A stretch of DNA of 62,481 nucleotides from Negativicoccus succinicivorans (lineage in GTDB: Bacteria; Bacillota; Negativicutes; Veillonellales; Negativicoccaceae), in contig NZ_JAHAJN010000008.1 of assembly GCF_018372215.1 (NCBI RefSeq), positions 1 through 62,481 of the forward strand. Reading direction: 5' to 3'. Below are positions 49,848 to 59,388 of this stretch, in pieces. Every line of letters starts with the position of its first letter. The first letter of the stretch is position 1. Position numbers and translations under genes: made by a program. The notes beneath the pieces are model-generated. The model was given only the letters and a program-made list of their open reading frames with translations, searched no databases and was not told where the DNA came from.

Positions 49848-50720
49848 ATGGCAAAATTGGCGGTTATCGGCAGTTGTTCTGTAGACTTGGTCGTGGAAGC
49901 GGCCCGGCGTCCGCAAGCGGGTGAGACGCTGTTTGCAGAACATTTTTTTATGAGTTGCGGCGGTAAAGGAGCCAATCAGGCGGTAGCGGCGGCACGACTC
50001 GGAGCGGACGTGGCAATGATCGGCGCCATCGGCGAAGATGCCTACGGGAAAATGCTCTGCGAAAATTTTGTAAAAAACGGCGTAGACGCCCGCTTTTTAA
50101 TGACCCTTCCCGACGTTTCAACGGGAACGGCGCATATTACGCTGGCCGAGGGTGATAACAGCATACTGGTAGTGCCGGCGGCGAACTTTCGGTTGACAGC
50201 GGCGCATATTGAACAGGCGTTGGATCAGCTGGGGGAATTGGATATGGTGTTGTTGCAAAATGAGGTACCGCAGGATGTGACCGAAGACGCGATTCGTCTT
50301 TGCGCCGAGCGGAACATTCCGGTACTTTGGAATCCGGCGCCGGCGCGTGAATTGGCGCCGGATATTATGGCGATGTGCCGCTATATTACGCCGAACGACC
50401 ATGAGCTGGCGCTCTTGTTTGATGTGGCAGATCCGCTGGAACTGTCGGCGGAATGGCAGAAAAAACTGATCGTGACGCGCGGTAAAGACGGCGTCGATTA
50501 CTATGACGGCAAGAACGTTCACCGCGTCGCCGGGGAATCGGTCGCCGTCGTCGATACGACCGGAGCAGGAGATACGTTTAACGGCGCGTTTGCGGTCGCG
50601 ATCAGTGAAGGACAGGATCTTGAAACGGCGCTTCGGTTCGCCAACCACGCGGCCGCCCGTTCGATTACCGCGCACGGCGCGCAGGGCGCGATGCCGTGGC
50701 GTGACGAGATGGAGGCATGA
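49848..50720 (+). CDS. rbsK: Ribokinase
   Basis: Phosphorylates D-ribose to ribose-5-phosphate. 290 residues of the PfkB family: GGKGANQAVAAARLGA near 37-52 and the catalytic DTTGAGDTFNGAFAVA segment with the base Asp. First gene of the ribose operon; TAGGAGG sets the ATG at 49848. Confidence 0.95.
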   Translation: MAKLAVIGSCSVDLVVEAARRPQAGETLFAEHFFMSCGGKGANQAVAAARLGADVAMIGAIGEDAYGKMLCENFVKNGVDARFLMTLPDVSTGTAHITLAEGDNSILVVPAANFRLTAAHIEQALDQLGELDMVLLQNEVPQDVTEDAIRLCAERNIPVLWNPAPARELAPDIMAMCRYITPNDHELALLFDVADPLELSAEWQKKLIVTRGKDGVDYYDGKNVHRVAGESVAVVDTTGAGDTFNGAFAVAISEGQDLETALRFANHAAARSITAHGAQGAMPWRDEMEA

Positions 50721-50721
50721 C

Positions 50722-51117
50722 ATGCAGAAACACGGAATTTTGAACAGCAAGATCGCGAAAGTACTCGCCGATCTCGGTCATACCGATCGGATCATGATTG
50801 CCGACTGCGGGTTACCGATTCCGCGCGATGTGGAACGCATTGATTTGGCGCTGGAGTTCGGTGTGCCGTCCTTTTTGGACGTGTTGCGAGTCGTCATGGA
50901 TAACATGAAAGTGGAACAGTACCTGATCGCGAGCGAAATGGATTCGCTAAATCGGCCGCTGTTTCAGGAAATGCAACAATTAATGGGCGATATCCCCGGT
51001 GCGTATGTAACACATGGACGCTTGAAAGAATATTCGCGCGACGTCAAAGCCATTATCCGTACGGGTGAGGCGACGCCGTACGCCAATGTGATTTTACAAA
51101 GCGGCTGTATCTTTTAG
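50722..51117 (+). CDS. rbsD: D-ribose pyranase
   Basis: Converts beta-pyranose to beta-furanose ribose for the kinase. 131 residues with catalytic His20 (ADLGHTD), ADCGLPIP and the C-terminal TGEATPYANVILQSG. It begins one base after the rbsK stop. Confidence 0.96.
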   Translation: MQKHGILNSKIAKVLADLGHTDRIMIADCGLPIPRDVERIDLALEFGVPSFLDVLRVVMDNMKVEQYLIASEMDSLNRPLFQEMQQLMGDIPGAYVTHGRLKEYSRDVKAIIRTGEATPYANVILQSGCIF

Positions 51118-51134
51118 CTGCAAGGAGTGACGGT

Positions 51135-52616
51135 ATGCAAATTGAGATGCGTGACATCTCCAAAGCATTCGGACAGAACCGAGTGCTTTTAGGAGTCAAT
51201 CTGACGGTTCGTCCCGGTGAAATTCATGCCCTAATGGGTGAAAACGGGGCCGGCAAGTCGACTCTGATGAACATTTTGACCGGCCTGCATAAGGCCGATA
51301 ACGGCACGATTCTGGTGGACGGTGCGGAACGTGTATTTACTTCGCCGCGTGAAGCGGAAGATGCAGGGATTGCGTTTGTCCATCAGGAATTGAATATTTG
51401 GCCGAATTTGACGATCCTGGAAAATCTTTTTCTGATGCGTCCGCTTAAAAATTCGTGGGGCATGCTGGACTGGGATCGCATGCGCGAATTGGCGGCGGCC
51501 AAATGTGACGAACTGAATATTTCCCTGCCGCTTGGAAAAGAGGCGCAGGAGTGCTCCGTCGGGCAGCAGCAGCTGACGGAAATCGTGCGCATGCTGATGC
51601 TTGACGCGCAAATCGTGATCATGGATGAACCGACCGCCGCCTTGAGTGAGCGGGAAACCGAAGTGCTGTTCCGGGTATTGGATCAGATGCGGGCAAAAGG
51701 CGTCGGCATCATTTACATCTCGCACCGCATGGAGGAAGTATTCGAGCTTTGCGACACGGTGACCGTGATGCGCGACGGCATGGCGATTTCCACGCAGCCT
51801 GTCGAGGAGACGACGATGGACCGCGTCGTGGCCGATATGGTCGGCCGTTCGCTGACGGAATACTATCCGGAGCGCACGGTAACGCCGGGCAAAGTCATTT
51901 TTGAAATTAATAATTTGAACAGTGCGGGCGTGTTCCACGACGTTTCGTTTACGATTCGCGAAGGCGAGATCTTGGGGATTGCGGGTCTGATGGGGGCCGG
52001 CCGTACCGAGATTATGCGCGCGCTTTTCGGCGTCGATAAAAAAGACAGCTGTGAAATTAAAATTCACGGGCAGGCGATGAAGATCGATAACCCGTCGGAT
52101 GCCATTAAGGCGGGGATCGGTTTCATTACCGAAAACCGCAAGACGGAAGGTCTGATTTTAGATTTTTCCATCGGCGATAATATTTCGTTGCCGAGCATCG
52201 AAAAGTTTGCTTCGCATCAATACGTGCGCCGCGGCGCGGAAAATGAATTTACGGAAATGCTCGCCAAGCGGCTCGGCGTCAAAGCGCAGTCGCTGACGGA
52301 GCCGGTCGGAACGCTTTCGGGCGGTAACCAGCAAAAAGTCGTGATTGCGAAATGGATCGGGATGAAACCGGCGATTCTGATCATGGACGAACCGACGCGC
52401 GGTATCGATGTCGGCGCCAAGCGGGATATTTACGATTTAATGAATGAGTTGACGGCGGCCGGCGTTGCCATCATCATGGTTTCCTCGGAATTACCGGAAG
52501 TCATCGGTATGAGTGATCGCATTATGGTGATTCGCGAGGGTTCGATTGCAGGCGTGCTGGACCGCAGTGAAGCCACGCAGGAAAAAATTATTACATTAGC
52601 TACAGGGGGACAGTAA
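51135..52616 (+). CDS. rbsA: Ribose ABC importer, ATP-binding protein
   Basis: 493 residues, two fused ABC domains. The first has GENGAGKST and SVGQQQLTEIVRML; the second has the degenerate Walker A GLMGAGRTE usual for RbsA and the LSGGNQQKVVIAKW signature. Powers uptake through RbsC. Confidence 0.96.
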   Translation: MQIEMRDISKAFGQNRVLLGVNLTVRPGEIHALMGENGAGKSTLMNILTGLHKADNGTILVDGAERVFTSPREAEDAGIAFVHQELNIWPNLTILENLFLMRPLKNSWGMLDWDRMRELAAAKCDELNISLPLGKEAQECSVGQQQLTEIVRMLMLDAQIVIMDEPTAALSERETEVLFRVLDQMRAKGVGIIYISHRMEEVFELCDTVTVMRDGMAISTQPVEETTMDRVVADMVGRSLTEYYPERTVTPGKVIFEINNLNSAGVFHDVSFTIREGEILGIAGLMGAGRTEIMRALFGVDKKDSCEIKIHGQAMKIDNPSDAIKAGIGFITENRKTEGLILDFSIGDNISLPSIEKFASHQYVRRGAENEFTEMLAKRLGVKAQSLTEPVGTLSGGNQQKVVIAKWIGMKPAILIMDEPTRGIDVGAKRDIYDLMNELTAAGVAIIMVSSELPEVIGMSDRIMVIREGSIAGVLDRSEATQEKIITLATGGQ

Positions 52617-52619
52617 TTC

Positions 52620-53552
52620 ATGTCGACAAATGTGAAAAATCTATTGCGTAATCTCGGACCGCTTTTAGGTCTGGTACTGCTGTTCGTTATTTTGACGGCA
52701 CTCAATCCGACATTTCTTAATCCGTCCAACCTGTCGAACCTGCTGCGGCAAGTCTCGGTCAACGCGCTGATTTCCTTCGGTATGACGTTTGTCATTCTGA
52801 CCGGCGGCATTGATCTTTCCGTCGGTTCGTTGCTGGCACTTTCGACCGCGTTGATGGCGGGCATGATCAAGAGCGGTATGGATCCGGCCATGAGCATGGC
52901 GCTCTGCTGTCTTATCGGCATCGCGCTCGGTGCGGCCAACGGACTCATCATCACGTACGGCAAAGTCGCGCCGTTTATCGCGACCTTGGCGACGATGACG
53001 ATTTTCCGCGGGGCGACGTTGGTGTACAGTGACGGTCGCCCGATCAGCGGCTTGACTTCGCATCCGTTTTTTACGGCGTTTGGCATAGGCGACGTCTTCG
53101 GTGTGCCGGTGCCGGCGATCACGACGCTGCTCATGTTCGCGCTTTGCTGGTTTATTTTAAATAAAACAACGCTCGGCCGGAAAACGTATGCGGTCGGCGG
53201 CAGTGAAAAAGTATCGTACATCGCGGGTATTCACATCTCGCGCGTCAAAATTTTCGCGTACGCGATCACGGGCCTTTTAACCGCGTTGGCGGGCATCATC
53301 ATTACGAGCCGCCTCAACTCCGCCCAACCTACGGCAGGGACCGGTTATGAGCTTGACGCGATCGCTGCGGTCGTTTTGGGCGGGACCAGTCTGGCCGGTG
53401 GTAAAGGCCGCATCACGGGTTCTCTGATTGGTGCGTTGATCATCGCCACGCTCACAAACGGACTTAATATTTTGAATGTTTCCAGTTTTTACCAACAAGT
53501 TGTCAAAGGCGGCGTTATTTTGTTGGCGGTTCTGATGGATCGCAAAAAATAA
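52620..53552 (+). CDS. rbsC: Ribose ABC importer, permease
   Basis: 310 residues, about eight to ten membrane segments. The FGMTFVILTGGIDLSVGS motif and the GGTSLAGGKGRITGSLIGA loop are characteristic of RbsC. Four bases after rbsA. Confidence 0.96.
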   Translation: MSTNVKNLLRNLGPLLGLVLLFVILTALNPTFLNPSNLSNLLRQVSVNALISFGMTFVILTGGIDLSVGSLLALSTALMAGMIKSGMDPAMSMALCCLIGIALGAANGLIITYGKVAPFIATLATMTIFRGATLVYSDGRPISGLTSHPFFTAFGIGDVFGVPVPAITTLLMFALCWFILNKTTLGRKTYAVGGSEKVSYIAGIHISRVKIFAYAITGLLTALAGIIITSRLNSAQPTAGTGYELDAIAAVVLGGTSLAGGKGRITGSLIGALIIATLTNGLNILNVSSFYQQVVKGGVILLAVLMDRKK

Positions 53553-53566
53553 GAGGGGGTTATGGA

Positions 53567-54484
53567 ATGAAGTTACGCAAGTTATTACTCGTCGTGATGT
53601 CGCTTTGCCTGGTCGTTTTAATGGCCGGTTGCGGCGGCAGCGACAAAAAAGAAGCGCCGGCGGCTAAAACCGGTGAAAAAATTACGGTAGGTTTCTCCGT
53701 ATCGACATTGAACAATCCGTTCTTCGTCACGCTGAGCGACGGTGTCACCGAAAAAGCGAAAGCTTTGGGCGTGGACGTACAGACGCTTGACGCGGGGAAC
53801 GATCCGGCCAAACAGGCCAATGATGTAGCGGACTTGATCCAACACAAAGTAAACGTTTTGTTGATCAACCCGGTCGACTCCGCGGCGATCGCCAACTCGG
53901 TCGAAGCGGCCAACAAAGCCGGTATCCCGGTTCTGATGGTAGACCGCGCTTCCGATGGCGGCCAAGTCGTATCTCTGATCGCTTCCGATAACGTTAAAGG
54001 CGGCGAAATGGCGGCGCAATACATCATCGATAAACTCGGTAGCAATGTAGCGGTTGCCGAAATGGAAGGTATCCCGGGCGCGTCTGCGACTCGTGAACGC
54101 GGCGAAGGCTTCCACAAACTCGCCGACAGCAAATTGAATATTGTCGCTAAACAGACGGCAGAATTCGATCGGACCAAAGGTCTGACGGTGGCGGAAAATA
54201 TTTTACAAGCCAACCCCGAAATCCAGGCTATTTTCGCGCACAATGATGAAATGGCACTCGGTGCTATTGAAGCGGCGAAGAGCGCCGGTAAACAAGTATT
54301 TATCGTCGGTTTTGACGGCACGGAAGACGGTATTAAAGCCGTTAAAGACGGTTCCATGGCGGCTACGATCGCGCAGCAGCCGAAACTGATGGGCGAACAG
54401 GGTCTTGAAGCCGCCGTTAAAGCGGTTAAAAAAGAAGCGGTTGCCGATCATATCGCGGTACCGTTGAAACTCGTCACGAAATAA
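53567..54484 (+). CDS. rbsB: Ribose-binding lipoprotein
   Basis: 305 residues. Signal sequence with lipobox LMAGC (lipidated Cys near 23), acidic linker, then a periplasmic-binding-protein type I fold (FSVSTLNNPFFVTLSDG...IFAHNDEMALGAIEA). A lipid anchor on a binding protein of a diderm is worth noting. Last gene before a palindromic terminator. Confidence 0.95.
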   Translation: MKLRKLLLVVMSLCLVVLMAGCGGSDKKEAPAAKTGEKITVGFSVSTLNNPFFVTLSDGVTEKAKALGVDVQTLDAGNDPAKQANDVADLIQHKVNVLLINPVDSAAIANSVEAANKAGIPVLMVDRASDGGQVVSLIASDNVKGGEMAAQYIIDKLGSNVAVAEMEGIPGASATRERGEGFHKLADSKLNIVAKQTAEFDRTKGLTVAENILQANPEIQAIFAHNDEMALGAIEAAKSAGKQVFIVGFDGTEDGIKAVKDGSMAATIAQQPKLMGEQGLEAAVKAVKKEAVADHIAVPLKLVTK

Positions 54485-54516
54485 ACGCATTTCTATGACA
54501 ACTTGATGAGGTAGAT

Positions 54517-54548
54517 AAAAAAGGACAAGCATATGCTTGTCCTTTTTT
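54517..54548. terminator. Terminator of the rbs operon
   Basis: A 32-nt perfect palindrome with A and T runs at its ends, centre AT. Confidence 0.93.
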
Positions 54549-54750
54549 GATAGCTTACATTGTCCCGCTGACCACGGTGCTGAAAACGGCAAGAAACAGC
54601 GGCGACGATTATTTGCCATCGTGTTTCTGTCTTGTCAATAAAGTGTAAAAAAGACATGCATGCGATGTTGTTTACCTTTGTGACTGTACTACGCTCATTT
54701 TTTAGTTTATAATAAAATTATTATATGGACACTACAGAGGAGGCACCAAT

Positions 54751-55185
54751 ATGGCCGAGGAAACAAAAGCAAAAGCACTGAAAGAGTATTTTGAAACGAA
54801 TCACCCGGGGATTTTCCAAGTGGAAGAGATCGGTGATGAAATCCACACGCATGTGTTTCGTTCCCATATCCAAACGGAAGGGCAAAGCTTGCCGACGGCG
54901 CTTTTCGTCGACGACACGATCTACGTTATGATTCGTGTCCAGGTAGCGACGGGCGCGCTCAAAGAGAAGAATGAAGAGCAGGTATTGACCTATCTGAACG
55001 AACAAAATCGTTCATATAAAGTCTTCAAATACTTCCTCGATGAAGACGGAAATATTTTTCTGGACGCCTGCGTACCGACAACGGATGACGACTTCAATCC
55101 GGAATTGATCCGTGTAATTTTGGATGTTATGGTCGGTCACCTGACGGAAAATTATGCCGGCTTGATGAAAAAAATCTGGGCGTAA
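54751..55185 (+). CDS. YbjN domain-containing protein
   Basis: 144 residues. The beta-strand pattern HTHVFRSHIQTEGQSLPTAL, VMIRVQVATGAL and YFLDEDGNIFLDACVPTTDDDF, with a helical C-terminus, fits the YbjN fold. This is a type III secretion chaperone-like fold found in many bacteria, with no settled role. AGAGGAGG precedes the ATG. Monocistronic, closed by a terminator. Confidence 0.82.
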   Translation: MAEETKAKALKEYFETNHPGIFQVEEIGDEIHTHVFRSHIQTEGQSLPTALFVDDTIYVMIRVQVATGALKEKNEEQVLTYLNEQNRSYKVFKYFLDEDGNIFLDACVPTTDDDFNPELIRVILDVMVGHLTENYAGLMKKIWA

Positions 55186-55194
55186 AAAACCAAT

Positions 55195-55224
55195 AAAAAA
55201 GAACCGCAGTTGCGGTTCTTTTTT
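55195..55224. terminator. Bidirectional intrinsic terminator
   Basis: AAAAAAGAACCGCA/TGCGGTTCTTTTTT between the convergent YbjN and iadA genes. Confidence 0.93.
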
Positions 55225-55247
55225 ATTGCCGTGCCGGTGCGAAAAGC

Positions 55248-56417
55248 TCAGTGCTTTTCAAATGTGCCGAAGACGATCGACTCGCCGTTATCGACCATGA
55301 GACGGCCTTTGGCCCACAGTTTTTGCAGTTCAAACCGGTCGTTGATTGTCATGAAGTCGGCATCTTTGCCGACGGCGATTTCGCCTTTTTTCTTGAAGCG
55401 GAAGAGGTCGGCGACGTTTTTGGTGAGAATGGAAAGGACGGTTGTAAAGTCGCAGCCTTCCGTTTCGACCGCATCGCGGAATTCGGTCATCAGTGAGGAC
55501 TGATCGCCGATACCGACGCCGATATTGTTGCCGTGATCATCAAAAAGCGGCACCGAACCGTAGCCGTCCGAACTCATCAGGACGTGCGACATGTCGCAAC
55601 CCTCATCGATTAGGAGGCGAATTGCTTTGGACGGTTTGACGGCGTGTTTACTTCCCAATTCCGGACTGACGCAGGACGTGAGATCGATATAGCCGCCGTC
55701 TTTGACATACTGCACCGCTTCGTTAAACAGACGTTGGTTGCGGTTGGTGTGAGTCGGCAACATGTTGGTATAAGGAATTTCCGTTTCGTTTGCGATCTGA
55801 CGCAGCGGCTCGAGCCCGCGCTCGCCGTCACCCATGTGGAAATTCACGATGCCCGCTTTGCCCGCAAGCATACCGCCAACGCGCACCTGTGCGACGATAT
55901 CGCGGTAGAGATCGTAATTCGGCTGCGACGAACGGTGATCGGAAACGGCGATTTCGCCGGCGCCGATGCATTTGTCAATCAGCATGATGTCGGAACGAAT
56001 GCTGCCGGTGATGGTCGGCGTCGGTACTTCGTACGAACCGACATACATGTAGGCGGTGAGACCTTCATTCTCCAACGCATACGCTTTGGCGAGCAGGTTT
56101 TCCTGTGAACGGGTCACGCCGTCCGTACCGCACAGGCCGCAGATGGTGGTCACGCCGCAGCGTGTCGCGCTGGATAAGGGCATTTCCGGCGTGCGGGTAT
56201 GAAAGCCGCCTTCGCCGCCGCCGCCCGTGATATGAACGTGGCCGTCGATAAAGCCGGGAATCAATCGCATGCCTTTGCAGTCAATTACTTCCACTTCCAC
56301 GCCTTGCACATCAAGTTGGTCATCCATAGCTTCGATGACGCCGTTGGCGATTAAAATATCTTTCGTTCCGAGGTCTTCCGGCGCAAATACATGCGCATTC
56401 TTTAATAAGGTCAGCAT
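55248..56417 (-). CDS. iadA: Beta-aspartyl (isoaspartyl) dipeptidase
   Basis: Hydrolyses isoaspartyl dipeptides from damaged proteins. 389 residues of the amidohydrolase superfamily: DGHVH metal ligands near 60, GEIAVSDHRSSQP, LPTHTNRN and MSSDGYGS with the last Asp ligand. E. coli IadA uses a carboxylated Lys to bridge the metals in the KCAISDHR segment; here a Glu stands at the equivalent place, as I recall for several Firmicute homologues. Clusters with yjiG and yjiH as in E. coli. Confidence 0.94.
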   Translation of the reverse strand: MLTLLKNAHVFAPEDLGTKDILIANGVIEAMDDQLDVQGVEVEVIDCKGMRLIPGFIDGHVHITGGGGEGGFHTRTPEMPLSSATRCGVTTICGLCGTDGVTRSQENLLAKAYALENEGLTAYMYVGSYEVPTPTITGSIRSDIMLIDKCIGAGEIAVSDHRSSQPNYDLYRDIVAQVRVGGMLAGKAGIVNFHMGDGERGLEPLRQIANETEIPYTNMLPTHTNRNQRLFNEAVQYVKDGGYIDLTSCVSPELGSKHAVKPSKAIRLLIDEGCDMSHVLMSSDGYGSVPLFDDHGNNIGVGIGDQSSLMTEFRDAVETEGCDFTTVLSILTKNVADLFRFKKKGEIAVGKDADFMTINDRFELQKLWAKGRLMVDNGESIVFGTFEKH

Positions 56418-56434
56418 AAAGGTATCCTTTCAGC

Positions 56435-56454
56435 AAAAACCGCCCGAAGGGCGG
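56435..56454 (-). terminator. Intercistronic terminator between yjiG and iadA
   Basis: On the minus strand CCGCCC, TTC-type loop, GGGCGG, five T. It lies inside the operon, so iadA may be expressed at a lower level than yjiHG. Confidence 0.75.
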
Positions 56455-56458
56455 CGTT

Positions 56459-56944
56459 TTAGAATAATGCCATGATCAATTCCATGGCCCAGATGGAAGC
56501 CATTGCGTTGAATACGCAGATGAAAATGATGATAGGATAATGTTTTCCCGGAACTTCCGCCGTACCCAATACGCGGCCGACGTTTTGCACCGGATTGCCC
56601 ATCAGGTAGCAGGCCGGTACCATTACGGTCGCTTCGTACGGGCTGATGGCGCCGGCGGCTAAGAGGGCCGCCATGATGCCGATAGCGCCGCCCATTGAAA
56701 GCAATGAAGCCATGATCACGGTGATCGCTACGCCCGGCAGAAGCCAGAGCGACATGATCGGACCTGCGATCGAGCCGATCCAATCCAAAAGCCCCGTGAT
56801 TTTTAACGCGTGAATCAGGATGAAAGCGAGCATGACGTTCGGCAGCATGTTGCGAATACCGATCATCAGACCGTTGTACGCGCCTTCAGTGAAGAGCTCA
56901 ATGAAGCCTTTGCGTTTTACTTTGACAGTACGTACTTCACTCAT
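56459..56944 (-). CDS. yjiG: YjiG family membrane protein
   Basis: 161 residues, about four membrane segments, nucleoside-recognition (Gate) type with NMLPNVMLAFILIHAL and MVPACYLMGNPVQNVGRVLG. It overlaps yjiH by four bases. The pair is thought to form a transporter-like complex and, by its link to iadA, may export or import isoaspartyl peptides; this is inference. Confidence 0.88.
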   Translation of the reverse strand: MSEVRTVKVKRKGFIELFTEGAYNGLMIGIRNMLPNVMLAFILIHALKITGLLDWIGSIAGPIMSLWLLPGVAITVIMASLLSMGGAIGIMAALLAAGAISPYEATVMVPACYLMGNPVQNVGRVLGTAEVPGKHYPIIIFICVFNAMASIWAMELIMALF

Positions 56945-57732
56945 GCGACGTCACCCGCCTTTCCTTCGGTGACCTGTGCTTGCGGGTCACGGTCTTCCGT
57001 GGCGCGCAGATAGAAGCGCACAATATTGCCACCGATAAATTTGAAAATCATAATGACCAGTATCGGCAAGCCGATCGGTACCAAGAGGATGGAAAACACG
57101 GCTACGCCCGAAGAGAAATAATTCGAAAGCGGTGCGGAGCCGGAAATCTGATAGCCGCAGAAAATGGAACGTTCGCGGCTGGTGATCAAGCCGTCTTCGT
57201 AGAGCACTTTGGTCATGCCGGCCGCCGCATCGGTCGTCTGCAAGTTCGCGATCATCGCCAGACCGCACACGCCCGGGATGCCCAAGAGCGGACGCAGTAA
57301 CGGCGAAAGCATTTTTTGAGCGACCTTCAAGCCGCCGTAGCCTTCGACCACATGGATGAGAGCGATCGCGAAAATCAAAGCCGGAAGCAACGTCAGCGCA
57401 AACACAAAACCGTCGCGCGCGCCGGTACCGCCGGAACCGCGGAACGAGGCCATCTTACCGGCCGCCGTTTCCCATGTACCGAAACTGCCGTTCAGGACGG
57501 AAAAGTCAAACACTTTCCACCAGCCGGCCGCCTCGGCGAAAAGGCCGGAGAAAAACAGCAAGGCTCCGAAAAATGCCACATAGCCTCCCCAAGTAATCGC
57601 GGGGCCCTCTTCTTGAGGCGTCGCCGGCCGGGGGGCAGGGTTTGTCACTACAGGATCCGTCGCAGTGGCGTCAGGACGAATCTCTTCTTGGTGAAGTTCG
57701 GTATCGCGAACTTCTTCATTTGTTTGAGCCAT
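56941..57732 (-). CDS. yjiH: YjiH family membrane protein
   Basis: 263 residues. A long acidic, Pro/Thr-rich N-terminus (1-45) is followed by about five membrane segments and the Gate-domain motif LLRPLLGIPGVCGLAMIANLQ-like region and GYQISGSAPLSNYFSSG. First gene of the yjiH-yjiG-iadA operon. AAAGGAGG precedes the ATG. Confidence 0.88.
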   Translation of the reverse strand: MAQTNEEVRDTELHQEEIRPDATATDPVVTNPAPRPATPQEEGPAITWGGYVAFFGALLFFSGLFAEAAGWWKVFDFSVLNGSFGTWETAAGKMASFRGSGGTGARDGFVFALTLLPALIFAIALIHVVEGYGGLKVAQKMLSPLLRPLLGIPGVCGLAMIANLQTTDAAAGMTKVLYEDGLITSRERSIFCGYQISGSAPLSNYFSSGVAVFSILLVPIGLPILVIMIFKFIGGNIVRFYLRATEDRDPQAQVTEGKAGDVA

Positions 57733-57760
57733 ACTGGCCTCCTTTTAATTTATTTAGTCC

Positions 57761-57789
57761 ATTGTACACAAACAAAAATCCATTTGCAA
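57761..57789 (-). promoter_or_regulatory. Promoter of yjiHG-iadA
   Basis: Minus strand TTGCAA (57789-57784), 17-bp spacer, TACAAT (57766-57761). Confidence 0.8.
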
Positions 57790-57841
57790 TATACTTTTTA
57801 TTTTTTCTCAATAAAGTGTCTGTATTTTGTTAAAAATGCTG

Positions 57842-57850
57842 TGGTATACT
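57842..57850 (+). promoter_or_regulatory. Extended -10 promoter of the SDR gene
   Basis: TGGTATACT, a TGn-extended -10 box 31 bp before the start codon; no good -35. Confidence 0.6.
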
Positions 57851-57881
57851 GCAAATAGAAATGATCAGGGAGGGAAAAACC

Positions 57882-58646
57882 ATGACGCAACCTATCGTAA
57901 TGATTACCGGCGCGAGTTCGGGCATAGGCCTGGCTACCGCCGAACTTTTAGCGCAAAAAAAATATGAATTAATTCTGCTCGCTCGACGCACCGAACCGAT
58001 GGTGCAGGCGGCCGCCGTGTGGGAAGAGAAATATGGCGCGAAAGCGCATGTTTTTCCGCTGGACGTGACCAAGCGCTCTATGGTGGAACGTGTCTGTCAA
58101 CAACTTGTGGAAGAGGGTCTTGTGCCCGACGTTTTGATCAATAACGCCGGCCTGGCGAGAGAATTGAAGCCTTATGCGGAAAATGATCTCGATGATGTCG
58201 ATGAGGTGGTCAATACAAATGTGAAAGGTTTATTGTACGTGACGAGAGCGATGCTGCCCGCGATGATCGAGCGCGGCCAAGGTCATATCGTGAACCTCGG
58301 CTCGACCGCGGGGCAAGGCGCGTACGCCGGCGGCGCCGTGTACTGCGCCACAAAAGCCGCCGTCAAAATGCTCGGCGATGCGATTCGTATTGAAACGATC
58401 GCCACCGACATCAAAGTGACGACGATCATGCCCGGCATTGTCGAAACACCATTTTCGGAAGTCCGGTTCAAAGGAGACAGCGACCGCGCGGCGGCTGTCT
58501 ATGCCGGTGTGGAAGCGTTGACGCCGGGTGATATCGCTGAAATTATTGCGTTCGTTATTTCCCGACCGCGACGCGTGCAGATCAGCGATGTGACGATCTT
58601 AGCGAACCAACAGGCGACCGGATCGATGATTCACAAAAGCAAATAA
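57882..58646 (+). CDS. Short-chain dehydrogenase/reductase (YdfG-like)
   Basis: 254 residues. TGASSGIG cofactor loop (8-15), LARR after beta-2 suggesting NADP(H), NNAG, catalytic Ser in NLGST and YCATK (Tyr/Lys). Overall closest in pattern to YdfG-type hydroxy-acid/serine dehydrogenases. GGGAGGG precedes the ATG at 57882. Substrate unknown. Confidence 0.92.
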   Translation: MTQPIVMITGASSGIGLATAELLAQKKYELILLARRTEPMVQAAAVWEEKYGAKAHVFPLDVTKRSMVERVCQQLVEEGLVPDVLINNAGLARELKPYAENDLDDVDEVVNTNVKGLLYVTRAMLPAMIERGQGHIVNLGSTAGQGAYAGGAVYCATKAAVKMLGDAIRIETIATDIKVTTIMPGIVETPFSEVRFKGDSDRAAAVYAGVEALTPGDIAEIIAFVISRPRRVQISDVTILANQQATGSMIHKSK

Positions 58647-58654
58647 AACAATAA

Positions 58655-58683
58655 AAAAACACCGCTCAAGGCGGTGTTTTTTG
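58655..58683. terminator. Bidirectional intrinsic terminator
   Basis: AAAACACCGC-TCAAG-GCGGTGTTTT between the convergent SDR and TerC genes. Confidence 0.93.
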
Positions 58684-58686
58684 TTT

Positions 58687-59367
58687 TTAGTGCTGTCTTT
58701 TGGTCCAATGTACGAATGCATACGGCACGAGCAACACAATGGCAATTGTCAGTGCGGGAATTACATAGGCGGCGTACGGAATATAGGCCGTAAGATATGG
58801 TCCGACGATGCCGTCATGCAACAGCATAACGCCCGAGGTATGACCGAGGATCGCAGCCCCGAGTGGAATCAGCAGCGGGAAGCGTTCCATAAAAAGGGCG
58901 ATCAGTTTACTGCCGCCGATAATCAGTGGGATACTGATGAGCAAACCGATAATGACGAGCAGCGGATCACCTTGCGCCGCGCCCGCGACGGCCAACACAT
59001 TATCCAAGCTCATGACCACGTCGGCAATGATGATCGTACGCACAGCCGAACCGAGCGAAGCGACCTTTTTCACGCCGGTCGATGAATTTTCCTGCGGTAG
59101 CAAGAGTTTGATCGCGATCGGAATTAAAATCAACGCGCCGATGGCCTGCAAAAGAGGCACCGTCAGCAACTTGACCGCGACTAAAGTTAGCGATGCCCGT
59201 ACCAGGATCGCGCCGGCTGCGCCGATAATGATGGCTTTGTTTTGCAAACGCGCCGGCAATTGCCGCGCCGCCATCGCGATGACGACCGCGTTATCGCCGG
59301 CCAATACTAAATCTAAAACAATAATGGACGCGACGGAGAGCCAAAATTGTAGTGTTAAAATTTCCAA
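58687..59367 (-). CDS. TerC family integral membrane protein
   Basis: 226 residues, about seven membrane segments. The two acidic TerC motifs LDLVLAGDNAVVIAMA and ADVVMSLDNVLAVAG are both present. TTG at 59367 gives the usual family start and has GAGG about ten bases upstream; TTG 59373 is possible. It follows the second TerC gene by 21 bp and shares its manganese riboswitch. Likely metal export, probably Mn2+. Confidence 0.9.
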   Translation of the reverse strand: MEILTLQFWLSVASIIVLDLVLAGDNAVVIAMAARQLPARLQNKAIIIGAAGAILVRASLTLVAVKLLTVPLLQAIGALILIPIAIKLLLPQENSSTGVKKVASLGSAVRTIIIADVVMSLDNVLAVAGAAQGDPLLVIIGLLISIPLIIGGSKLIALFMERFPLLIPLGAAILGHTSGVMLLHDGIVGPYLTAYIPYAAYVIPALTIAIVLLVPYAFVHWTKRQH

Positions 59368-59388
59368 TACCAAAACCTCACTTAAAAA

